Part shown: positions 38,681 through 50,000 of the stretch, piece by piece
Position numbering within the stretch: position 1 is the stretch's first letter
How the letters are laid out: each line of letters starts with the position of its first letter
Origin: Rhynchospora pubera
Taxonomy: Eukaryota; Streptophyta; Magnoliopsida; Poales; Cyperaceae
Length of the DNA: 64,000 nucleotides
NCBI GenBank assembly: GCA_028095005.1
Contig: CM051462.1
Location: forward strand, 235,656,973-235,720,972
Direction of reading: 5' to 3'
Translations under genes and position numbers: made by a program
Notes under the pieces: model-generated
Told to the model about the DNA's origin: nothing
Databases searched by the model: none
Seen by the model: the letters and a program-made list of their open reading frames with translations, nothing else

Positions 38681-38906
38681 TACAACGGCGACTTGAGAAG
38701 AAAAAATCGTATGATATGAGAGAGAGAGAGAGAGACTGTTCGATTTTCGAATGTTTGAATTATTAAAAAGATAAAAGATGTTATTCGAACGTTAGGGCGA
38801 TTTTTGTGGGGTTCAGATCTCTCCATTTTTATAATCGTTGTACTTCTCCGTTCCTTTCTATGGTACGGCATGACATGGCTCTATCAGGACAACAACGACC
38901 GTTCGA
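38681..38906. promoter_or_regulatory. Two MSA-like (mitosis-specific activator) sites upstream of the MAP65 gene
   Basis: TACAACGGCGA (38681-38691, plus) and TCGAACGGTCG (38896-38906, minus) each match the MYB3R-bound consensus YCYAACGGYYA at 9 of 11 positions, including the AACGG core. They lie 0.6-0.9 kb above the ATG, close to a (TC)n tract. MSA elements drive G2/M expression of plant cytokinesis genes, which fits a MAP65-3 gene. The sites are inferred by motif only. Confidence 0.5.
38718..38735. repeat. (GA)n microsatellite near the MAP65-3-like transcription start
   Basis: Nine GA units on the plus strand, read as CT on the gene strand. It lies in the probable 5' leader or core promoter. 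Confidence 0.8.
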
Positions 38907-39841
38907 TTTAACAAATACACTATACATATCGAATCTCATAAACTGTATACTGGAGACGATGATATGAGGACTATTTAATGTTCGTCAAAACATTTTAAAA
39001 CGTACTTTAAAAACTCTATGGCAACATCTTAGGAGAATTGTGTTGCTAACAGCATTGAAGGCAGCGAGGCTCACACAGGGAGGCTGTTAGAAAATGTGGG
39101 GCCCGCATGCGTAACCAGCAAGACAAGAAGCCATACAACAAATGACTGCAGAAAACTTGAATTAGAAATGGACGGTTTTATAATTTTATTAGTCAACTCT
39201 CTGTATGAGAATCCGTGTGGCTTAAAATGTCTTCTTTCTAGGAACGCCGCATAGATGTACACTTTAATAATGTTACAAGAAATCTGACGGGAAGGTTGTG
39301 ATTCCTTAGCGGATTGAGCGGGTGTCATTTCGAAATAAAACTATCACAGTATTCACGAATTTACCCCCAATGGATTCTTTCTCCAACGTCTCTCGCGCTT
39401 TGTGCTGTGAATGCAATCTGGGCCGCTCATCACTTGACAAGATCGTTCTTATTCGATCTCGATCAGATGAAAAAGTTTATGTTTGTAGTTGTAACTTGTA
39501 ACTGCCTGAACCGATTCAACAGCAGAGGACAAACGAGCAAAACAAAATGGGGTAGATTTTTGGTTTTGAAAATTATGCATCAAAAGCTTCCTATTAATTA
39601 TGTCGACGAGCAACACTGTTCTGGACGGTGGATTATGAATTTATGATGATTGAAAAGTACAAAGTACAAACACTAAGAAAAAAAGTTGCATGTTCCTAAG
39701 AAAAAAAAAATTAATGGTCAATTCAAACTTAAGGCTACTGTCTGGCTAGTATTAGCATATCAAACGGTAGTCCAGAAACAGATAAGTTCGACATAAGGAA
39801 ACAAGTATGGATTTTGTAATTTACAATATTTTTTTCGGCAT
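38907..39841. other. Intergenic, distal MAP65-3-like promoter
   Basis: AT-rich sequence in which no gene was recognised. Confidence 0.5.
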
Positions 39842-39844
39842 AAT

Positions 39845-39987
39845 GGCTCCATTTGGATAGGTGTGGGAAGAAGGGAAGAAAGGAAGAAGTGGGAAGAAGT
39901 ATTGGGAAGTGTGTAACTTTGTAAAGAGTTTGGATTGTTTATAATAAATTTGGGCCTTCTTCCTTCTTCCTATATCCAAACGGTGCC
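39845..39987. mobile_element. Tourist-type MITE, copy 3
   Basis: About 143 bp with ends GGCTCCATTTGGAT / ATCCAAACGGTGCC, flanked by AAT on both sides (39842-39844, 39988-39990). It shares the interior GTGTGTAACTTTGTAAAGAG and TTTATAATAAATTTG with copies 1, 2 and 4, in opposite orientation to copy 2. Confidence 0.82.
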
Positions 39988-40422
39988 AATAAGATGAGAA
40001 AATGTCAAAAATCGTCATCTAATAGTAGACATGGTTCTCAAATATCAATAGAAAATTCTTGCGAATATATTGCACAAAGATTCTGACTTGTTTTATATTA
40101 AGCTCTTTTAATCGTTTTCTGCATGAAAACGCTCCATTACAATCTAGATTCGAATAGAAAATTCTACTTAGTCGGAAAAAAAAAAAACAAAGATAATGAT
40201 ATTGTCATCTCCCATAATCAGAAGGGAGAATTGAATGGGAAACGTCAGGTTTGACCGAAAAGAAAAAATAAAATGCTTTTCTTCTGTACGGTGAAGGATT
40301 TAATTTTTATCATTCATCCATTCAACGCCATGTACGTAGGAGACAACTCTCAGCTTTTATATTGTAAATTTGAGGTAACACTCAAGTGGTCTGACCCATC
40401 ATACCATTGCCATCTTATAATA

Positions 40423-40470
40423 AACGATTAAAGACTCGGGAATGAGAACGATTAAAGACTCGGCAATGAG
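40423..40470. repeat. 24-bp tandem duplication
   Basis: Two head-to-tail units starting AACGATTAAAGACTCGG and ending AATGAG differ by one base. They lie between the two MITEs. Confidence 0.85.
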
Positions 40471-40569
40471 AATTTCTCACTCTCAGACAGCCATCTTATA
40501 AATTTTTTCTTTAAAAAAAAATAAGGGACGGCTCTGCTCAACGGTGCAAGCTGCTATCCTGTCATAATA

Positions 40570-40758
40570 GGCTCCGTTTGGATGCGTTGAGAATAAGGTA
40601 TGAAGAAGGAAGAAGGAAAGAAATTTATTGGGAAGGGATAAATTTATTGAGAAGTGTGTAATTTTTATGAAGAGTTTGGATGGTTAGGAATAAATTTATT
40701 GGTAAAAAGTAGTTATTTCTTATTCCTTATTCCGGGAAGAAACCATCCAAACGGAGCC
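40570..40758. mobile_element. Tourist-type MITE, copy 4
   Basis: 189 bp with perfect 14-bp ends GGCTCCGTTTGGAT / ATCCAAACGGAGCC and flanking ATA at 40567-40569 and 40759-40761. The internal AAATTTATT and GAGTTTGGATGG segments match the other copies. Confidence 0.86.
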
Positions 40759-40761
40759 ATA

Positions 40762-41252
40762 GATATCTTAACCCAGCCCTCATTCCATCATATACACATT
40801 CCAAACAACTGATATCTAATGACTGATGTCACGCCCATATAAGCTTTGTAAAATCAGACCGAAGTCTTCACATTAGCAAGCCGTTAAGCACGTGAGAACT
40901 GTTAAATTTTGATAAAGAAAAAGGCAGATACACCAAAAGGAAAAAGAAATGAAAAGTGAAAACTGAAACCAAATTACAGAATTACAAGAAAATCAAGCAA
41001 AGTGTTGTCCAACGTACAAGTGCATTGTTTTATTGGAAGATCATCAAGAAGAAAAACCTCCTCAAGAGCAAACTACATGCTCTGTTGCTGGAAATCAAGT
41101 CCCGACTGGATCAACAAAACAAAACAGCCACTGTCTGCCTAAAAATTGGAAATTTCCTATGCAGGTACAGGGACCTGCACTGCTTGAGTTGTCAAAAATA
41201 AAATAAAAAAGAAAAGAAAAAAAAAAGTTTCCTTATTTCGTCATTTTCCATA
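40762..41252. other. Intergenic / ATPB 3' flank
   Basis: No gene was recognised. The bases nearest 41252 are probably the 3' UTR of the ATP synthase gene. Confidence 0.5.
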
Positions 41253-44200
41253 TTATGCAGCTGATTCCTTGGCAATCTTTTCAGCCTTAGCAATGACTTC
41301 CTCAATGCCACCAACCATGTAGAAAGACTGCTCAGGGAGGTCATCGTACTTGCCATCCAAAACACCCTACAAACAAAATAATAAATCAATATTTTTATCA
41401 CTGAAATATGGAGTTTCTACTCTATTTAGCTAAAAGAAAGTCAAAGAACATAAATATGGACTATGTACAGCCTAGCTTGGACATAACTGTCTGCTCAAGG
41501 TATCTAAGTTAATTCACCAAGGTACCATTATAATCTTATTGAAACATGTATGGTTGAAAAGCAAATGAATGTCACATTTCATAACCATGAGCAATCACTA
41601 AGAGAGATCTACGCCCAAGATAGAGAGGTCTGCATACTGTTTAAAAATATAATAATGAAATTGAATGAGCAACTTTCCCAAAAATTAGAAGAGGATCATT
41701 AAATCCTTGTAGCACCAGTATGCACTGATGTTCCCATGATTGTAATTGTTAAACTTCCAATAGATGTCAGAAAATCAAAAGATGTAAGAGAGGCGAATAT
41801 ACAGACCTGGAAGCTGTTTACACTTTCCTTGAGCTCGACATACTTGCCGGGAGCACCCGTGAAGACCTCAGCCACGTGGAAAGGCTGGCTGAGGAACCGC
41901 TGAATCTTTCTGGCACGTGCCACTGTCAATTTATCATCCTCACTTAGCTCATCCATACCAAGAATAGCAATGATATCCTGGAGATTCTTATAGTTCTGTA
42001 GAACCTTCTGGACACCACGAGCTGTGTTGTAGTGCTCCTGTCCGAGCACATGGGGCGAAAGCATTCTTGAGGTAGAGTCAAGTGGGTCCACGGCAGGGTA
42101 AATTCCCAGCTCAGAGATCTGCCAAATTAAAAAACACAATTGGCAAAAAATTAAAATAACTCCATGAAAAAGGCTAACATTTGTACTGTTTGCAGATTTG
42201 GAGCTGTTGATATATATAATTCACCATCATGGCTATGAGATCCACATATTGTGACCACTAAAAATTGGCTTCAAAATTTAAATATCAATATCAACAAAAT
42301 ACCCCTATCAGCTGGACAATACATATGCACTTGGCAAGATTACAGGACATAACATACCTGACGTGAAAGCACAGTGGTAGCGTCAAGATGGGCAAAAGTA
42401 GTAGCGGGAGCAGGATCTGTCAAGTCATCAGCAGGCACATAGATAGCCTGGACAGAGGTGATAGACCCCTTCTTGGTTGTGGTAATACGCTCTTGTAAAC
42501 CTCCAAGATCAGTGGCAAGGGTTGGCTGATAACCCACAGCAGATGGGATACGACCAAGCAAGGCAGACACCTCAGAGTTCGCCTATAATTCAGTAATAAA
42601 ATATATATTTCAATCAGAAAAACATTCTCATAATACCCAAAAGCTACACATAGGAAAGCAAAATCTTGTTGCTAAACCATTATACATCATTCCAGTAGCA
42701 ATCAAATAAGTAAACTAAAAAACAGGAATAAAGCAAATTTACTAAAAGTGTCATAAATTCAAGTTATCAATTTCCATATTATTGTGAGATCATACAATAC
42801 ACTCATTATGTTTTATATTCATTTTTCCGAGTCTTATGGTCCTGTTTAATAATTAATTGCAAGAGCTTCATCGGAACAGCTTGCCAGCATTGCATAGCCC
42901 TACACCAGCATATGAACACCAAGGACACATGCAAAAAGAAAATAAAAAATATAGGATGATAAAAAAAGACCTGTGTGAATCGGAAAATATTGTCAATAAA
43001 AAGAAGCACATCTTGGCCCTCAGCATCACGGAAGTGCTCTGCAACAGTCAGGCCAGTCAAACCAACACGAGCACGAGCACCAGGAGGCTCATTCATCTGA
43101 CCATACACAAGTGCGCACTTGCTATCAGCCTGCAATATAATTTCATCTGGTTAGATAAGAATTGATATTTGCCATTAACAATGCAAACAAAGGATTGACA
43201 AACCACTACTATCAGTGAACATATTCAGTAACAATTAAAGCTTATCTCCCTGTATTCAGTTGTCTTTATAACTTTGTGAAATACTAAAATAACTGCACTA
43301 AATATACCATATAAAAAGTATATAATCAACCATTCAATCCAAAACAAGCACCAAACGAATTTTCCAGCCTGTCCCATACAATAAACAGATTTTTAGAAAA
43401 AAATCAGGATTATTTACAAGATAGTTCAGTAGAAAAGAAATTACCCCATGTTGACAAATTGAAACTATCAAATAGTATAGATTTGTGTACTGGGTCCCAA
43501 AGTAATAAAAATAATTAACAACTTGTGGTTAGGTGCTCTTGTCAATAAACAAAGCTAGAATAATATATACCTGCTTGTCACCTAGCTTGATGACACCACT
43601 TTCAATCATTTCTCTATACAAGTCATTACCCTCACGAGTTCTCTCTCCAACACCAGCAAAGACAGAGAAACCACCTGAGAAACAACAAATCCATTGGAAT
43701 ACTGACATAGAGAAGAGCCAAAGCAAATTACCAGTACAAAATATTCAAAACTAACCATGAGCTTTAGCAACATTGTTAATCAGCTCCATAATAAGCACAG
43801 TTTTACCCACACCAGCACCACCAAAGAGACCAATCTTTCCTCCCCTTTGATAAGGTGCAAGAAGATCCACAACCTGCTCATAATAGCAATTCAAACTTAG
43901 AATTCACATCCTTTGAGAATATAATAATCAGAATTTTCAAAATGGTACTGTTTATGTTTTATCATTCTATGGCATCCTTCAAAAGGGTTAAGAATTACCT
44001 TGATTCCAGTAACAAGAATTTGCTGCTCAGTTGCCTGCTCAACAAATGCCGGGGCTTCTCTGTGAATGGGAAGGAAGTGGCTTGTCTCTGCCAGTGATTA
44101 AAAACAATGCTAGTTAGACATTGAACTGTTGCTACAAAGCAAGTCAACAAAAGCGACAATTATGTCTAAATAAATTTACAATGTACTTACTAATGTCACC

Positions 44201-45428
44201 CTTCTCATCGATAGGTTCTCCAATGACGTTCATAATACGGCCAAGGGTAGCTCTTCCAACAGGTACCTAAGAATAATTAAGATCATGGATAAGTATAGAC
44301 AAGCATGAAACAAAAGAATACATACATTTTGTACAAGAAATATTAAAGCTAGTTTGGTACAAATGCTTTGTTAACAGGCCAGCCAAGCTCTTAACCTTTT
44401 ATGATGCAAACTATCATCATAGATACATTTCAGCATATATATACCACTTCACAAGAAGGAGATATCATAGAAAGAGAAGTACAAGCTCAATTCATTCACC
44501 AGAAACAATAATTCCAATGTGTGTAGAAATTAAGTAACACTCAAATTCGGAAAAAACAAAATAGACGCAAATATAGTTGAATGAGGATGAAAAATTGATT
44601 GGATCCAATTGAAATGCTTATGTCTTAACTAGAGGAATAAAATGATGTTTTCCTTTAGAAACAAGAATTGCAAAACAATAATTTAGGTAAGGAGAATCAG
44701 CAAAATGCACGAATGTGATACGCCCTAGCCAAGAGCAATTCTACTTGGAATAAAGTTCCTAGCCTGATCCAGCTCATCTAAAATCATAGCTTATACAATA
44801 CCCACGATTTCAGCTGAGATAACGAGTCAACAAAATTCAAATCAATCTCTACAGCTGGTGCGGCTTATCTAAGTAAGATCAAATGAAGTCTAACCCCGGT
44901 TCTACAGAGTACAGATCTAAAGAGAAGAAATGACTCAAAATATTGAGCAATATCACTTACAGTAATCGGAGATCCAGTGTTCAAAACGCGCTGACCCCTG
45001 ACGAGACCTTCGGTACCATCCATAGCAATGGTACGCACCATGTTCTCTCCAAGATGTTGCGCGACCTCCAAAACCAATCTAATCGAGTTATCTAGCACCT
45101 CAAGCGCCGTCAAGATCGGAGGCAAACCTTCGTCGAACCTCACATCGACAACGGCTCCGATCACCTGACAGACCTGACCGACGGCGCCGGCGCCAGTGAA
45201 CTCATCGGTGATTTTCCCACTAGGGCCTGTGGTTGGGGCGGATTTGGGAGCTGGTGCGGCGGCGGCGGCGGAGGTGGCGTACTTGACGGCGCGAGAGAGG
45301 AGGAATCCAGTGGGAGAGGGACGATGGATCGGGTTCGAGCTTCTAGGGAAGGGAGAGATGTTAGAGGAGGCAGATCGGCGGCGCGAGGCCGAGCGCAGGA
45401 GAGAAGAGAGGACGCGTCGGGTCGCCAT
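41253..45428 (-). CDS. ATPB: ATP synthase subunit beta, mitochondrial (nuclear-encoded)
   Basis: Catalytic beta subunit of mitochondrial F1-ATPase, which makes ATP on the matrix side of the inner membrane. Nine exons: 44961-45428, 44191-44266, 43999-44087, 43756-43873, 43571-43674, 42971-43129, 42358-42582, 41807-42118, 41253-41366. They total 1,665 bp, 554 aa, with all phases consistent. Nine exons is also the layout known for plant atp2 genes. The ATG at 45426-45428 opens an Arg/Ser/Ala-rich presequence lacking acidic residues ([19 protein letters not shown]), typical of mitochondrial import. The Walker A motif GGAGVGKT has Lys235, GERTREGND supplies catalytic Glu261, and Walker B is LLFID with Asp331. 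Also present are the family signature [10 protein letters not shown] and the plant form DELSEDD of the DELSEED loop. An upstream in-frame ATG at 45557 is unlikely to be used because it adds a long CT-repeat-encoded Leu/Ser run. Confidence 0.98.
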
Positions 45429-45436
45429 GGCGGCGA

Positions 45437-45445
45437 TAGGGTTTT

Positions 45446-45482
<37 letters not shown>

Positions 45483-45596
45483 TGATGACTGATGAATAGT
45501 GGGAGGGAGGTAAGAGGAAATAGATCTCAGCTCTTGGAGACTTCTTATTCTGTGCACCTGGTGTATTATGTACGACCCTTCTCTGCCAAGTGGGCC
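45437..45596 (-). promoter_or_regulatory. ATPB leader and core promoter: telo-box, (CT)n, Site II motif
   Basis: On the gene strand a telo-box AAACCCTA (45437-45444) sits 9 nt before the ATG. A (CT)n tract (45447-45479) precedes it. A TGGGCC Site II core lies at 45591-45596. Site II plus telo-box is a common arrangement in plant housekeeping genes for mitochondrial and translation functions. The role here is inferred. Confidence 0.55.
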
Positions 45597-47020
45597 CCGG
45601 TTTTGGCTGGTCCCATCGACAGTGTTATACTAACGGTATATACGTTGTGTAGCGTTATTTATGTTTTGTCTGACGGGAGTCACTGATATGGATACCTCCT
45701 GCTCTTGGTGCAGGAACACCGTATTCACTGGTGAAGGACCCTGGTAACTCTTTAATAAGTCCCGAGTTTGTTGCAAGTCTGCAGCTCCAATTGCCCTGTA
45801 TAGACTAAATAAGAAGACATCGACTGCACTAGGGCCCCACACTATGAGGTCTTGATTCAAGTTTAGCTAGATTCGGTGCATAAGCACGCTCAGGCACTAA
45901 TTTCACTGTTGGTTACTGAACCACATCTGATTTCTTCATTCTATCACCCTTTCAGTTTTGTGAATACGACTCCAGACTACAGTGGAGTGAGCGATTTTGG
46001 TTTGTTACGAATTTTAATCCACCTATTTAAGAAATGGAAATTCTGCCATGAAAATTATTTTTTAAAACGAATTTTAATCGCAATTGTTCTTAAGTGTTAA
46101 TAAATTAATCTTTTTGAAATTATACTGTTGTGATTAAAATCCGATTCAAAAATTAGTCCTCACGGTAAAATTTTCCTTTAAACTATTTTAATGAGATTTC
46201 AAGTTTATGAAATAAACAAGATTATACGTGTGATGGGTTGCAAAATAAAGAAAATATAGTTAAATTTAATTTTCGAAATCCAAATATATGATTACATCGG
46301 AACTGATTAATTATTTGTTTCCCCCGCCAAAAAAAGTTTAAAAGATGGTTAACTTTTAGCTTTTCATAAGAGTTCAATATGTACACTATATTGAACAACT
46401 GAGATCGACATTTTCATTTCAAATATTCAGATTTCAGAACACTTTACAAAATAAAGCATACTCTCAACTTTATAATTCATCATAACACTAATCATAAAAT
46501 AGGTATATTTTTTAAATACAAATACTGTAAAATAATGCAAACAATTTTACACGACAATAAAAAAAAATTGACTACTTACATAAACGTATAATTTATACCA
46601 TCGAAATGTTAGTCATATAATTTACTCATACACACTATCACAATTTCAGATCCAGTGCTGTATTTCTTTTTTTTATTTTAAAAAAAAAGATCCAATGCAG
46701 TATCAAACATATACTGCACAGAATTTCATGATGAGCTTCATTTTGAATTCATGGAAATATTTTGAGATTCGAAAAATCAAAGGTAAGCCTATGATACATG
46801 AATTACAAAAGTTTGATGCGACTGTTCCGTGCATTTTAATTCCAAAGAGTTCTTTGACAAAGATAAAACTACTGAATTACATTACCTCATCACCATTTTT
46901 CAGTTTGTACATGGAAATAAAGGCATCAAAGGTACAAAAACTAGACTGCTTGCCGGTATTAAAACTAGGTTGCATGGCGCCAACTCAACCCCAGGTGTAC
47001 TTTTGTTATTCATCACGACT
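45597..47020. other. Intergenic, no gene seen
   Basis: It contains the distal ATPB promoter and the 3' flank of the zinc-finger gene. AT-rich from about 46000, with no recognised repeat or gene. Confidence 0.5.
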
Positions 47021-50000
47021 TCATGACTTAACTGGATTGTTTTCCATCACCACTTCCTGACTTACTGGATTGATGGCTTCCTGACTTATGGGATTGTTAT
47101 TCATCACCACTTCCTGACTTGCTGGAATTTTACCCATCGCCACTTCCTGAATTATTGGATTGTTATCCATCACCACTTCCCGACTAATTGGATTGTTATC
47201 TATCACCACTTCCTGACTTACTGGATTGATTTCCATCACCACTTCCTGACTTGCTGGATTGTTATTCATCACCACTTCCTGAATTATTGGATTTGTTTTA
47301 ATCACCACTTCCTGACTAATTGGATTGTTATTCATCACGGCTTCCTGACTTATTGGATTATTTTTCATCACCACTTCCTGACTAACTGAATTGTTATTCA
47401 TAACCACCTGATTTATTGGATCGTTATTGATTGTCACATCTTTGGCCCCCAACCTTTTGAGCATTTTTGCATGCCTTTTTCCATTTAGGTGAGTCCACAA
47501 AGAATAATCATTATAAACAGTGACTTGGCAGTAAAGACAACTATACTCTAATTTTTCATGGATCTTTTGTTTTTTTTTTCACTTTCTTCGAAGCCACCTT
47601 GGCGGTGGTGCTGCTGCTAACAGTAGCAGGATTAGGATGCCAAGAAATGGAGTCAACTTTTCTCTTAGATCCGCAGGCTTCAGGCTCCTTAAGTAGCTTC
47701 TGAAATTAGAAAATTTCAAACATTTCATGTTGTAAATATAGCATAACTTAAATTACGTGTATCTTAATTTTTAATGGCACTAGCTGTTAGAGTTATGTCC
47801 TAGAAGTCAATAATTTAATGACTTAATTATTAGTTTATGTTTTGGATGAGATTTTATCATCTATTCCTAGGTTTATTATTGACAGATCATTCAGGTTGAG
47901 GATCTGAATAGTAGATCTCTGTTGATCATTCTTTAGAATGACAATAATAAATCTAAACGGTCCATAATCTTGATAATTAACAAGGAACATTAATTATCAT
48001 ATAAGATTAGTATGCAAGTTAAGTGATGATTAAGTTCTACTAATCATAGGTAAAGAGTTACCAACTTAATTGCATATGTGTATGTTATGGAACATAGCAC
48101 AGGACTTGACCCATCGAAATAAACATATGGATTGTGTTATGTGTCATTGTTTATTTCGTTATGATTTTGGTTCTAAGTTTGAGATGTTTATCTTTTCCAC
48201 ATGAGGATAGGTTCAATAAATATCGTCTACCGCTGATTCCCGATAAGGGCTGCTATACGGACTTTATTTATGTTCTCTTGAATTGTGCGGGAAAAAGTTA
48301 ATCATCAAGAAAACCGTATGTCCCTCATTAATTCACTTAGTGAGTGACGATATCTGTTTGGGCCCCTTGATGGAGATAGATTGTTTGCATGCAACTTTAT
48401 ACAATTATCTCTAGATCAAGAAACGTATAATCTGCAAGAATGACACATTCCTATCTTGGATTATACGATGATATCGTGTGACATAAGAATCAAAATAGGG
48501 AAATACATATATTCTCTTATGAAGGATTTAAATACTGTAGCAGTACACTATTTATGCGAATTGGGAATCATAACGTGTTGCTAGATACCGCTTATGATTA
48601 TTGGAATTAAATAACGATTTATTTCCATGTCCAACATAGCATAAATTCTCAAAGGGTCACACAAATAGAGCTTTAACCAAACAGTGCATTATTTATTCGC
48701 AACAGTGCGTATTGCGAAAATATGATAGTTTGATTAATTAATTGTATAGCGTTGTGGACCGTTATAATTAATTAAGTCAAAGGGATCATATAGAAATAAA
48801 TCAATACATATGCTAATCCCAAATTAATTATTAATGAGTTAATAATTAATTATGTTCAACTCATTTAAATTAATTGAGCTATTGGGTCATTATTTAATTA
48901 GTTAAATAAAAGCCCAATTTAAGGTCAATTGAAAGGAGTAATAAATGGAATGGTTAAATGGGCTAAGCCAAGGCTTAAAGCCCACTTAAAATGTCGGCCA
49001 AGGAGGGGCAATTTTGTCCATGTGAAAGGTTGGTAGAGACTAGGTCATGAGGTCTATATATAGGGGTTCATTTTGAGGGAAACCCTAGCCTCCTTCCTAC
49101 CTTCTCTCTCCTCTTCTCTCCTTGGCCGAAATCCACAAAGAAGAAAGAAAAATTCAGAATTTTCTTTACTCTTCCTCTCCTTTCTTCTACCTCAAGCTCA
49201 TGAGTTGAGCACAAACTCTCTCCACCAATTAAAAGGGCTAATTGAATAGAAGAGAGCATTCCTTGGGATTAGACATTCCTCTTCCTCTTGCTAGCACAAG
49301 GGTAGAAGAGATTGGTTAATCCTCTAGGTGGACTCGAGGCGGCCATCAACGGAGGAGGAGGCGAAGGAGAGCACCCCATCGATTCCCATGCCGTAGGATC
49401 GAACCCCGCAAATACGATTTCGCGGGAGGTATAAATTTCACCCCTTTCTCTTTGTGTCGAAATGGCTATGTATTAGATCTTCTTGCTCTTTGTTTAATTG
49501 GATTAATTAAAAGTAATTAGTCTAAAATTAAAATTGGGCAGTTTCCTAACAGGTATCAGAGCACATGGTCGTACTTAAGCCATTTTGACACTTAATTAAG
49601 AGAAATTGGCTAATTAACGGATTAGTAGAGATGATGCGTTTGTTTGCTGTCTGGAAATGGTATTTTCTGTGTTGTTTCGCGTTTTTCGATGTGATATGTT
49701 CTCTGGAAGATCTTTCCATCTACATGAAAGTTGTAGATCTTTGGATTGTGATTCTTTTGGCGTTAGATTCACATTTTTCTGAATTAGTATAGATTTATTG
49801 TGAATAAAATGGCGACAGTGCGCAGAACCAGTTTCTGCTCGCACTGTCCTGTTTGAATGGTTTGAAAGATTTATATTTTGAATATAAGTACCAGTGTTCT
49901 ATGGCTAGAAATAAAGAGGACTTGAAGCTCTTTCTGAGCATGTATAAATTGTTGCATGACTCGGATTAATTTGTGGGTTTTCAAGTATGAAAAGGAAGAT

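Noticed and set aside
45429..45557. Upstream in-frame start for ATP synthase beta
   Set aside because: It would place a Leu/Ser run encoded by the (CT)n leader before a normal mitochondrial presequence.
49068..49259. Small minus-strand open frame found in both LTRs (also 56982-57173)
   Set aside because: Duplicated only because the LTRs are duplicates. It is antisense to the LTR leader and has no domain.
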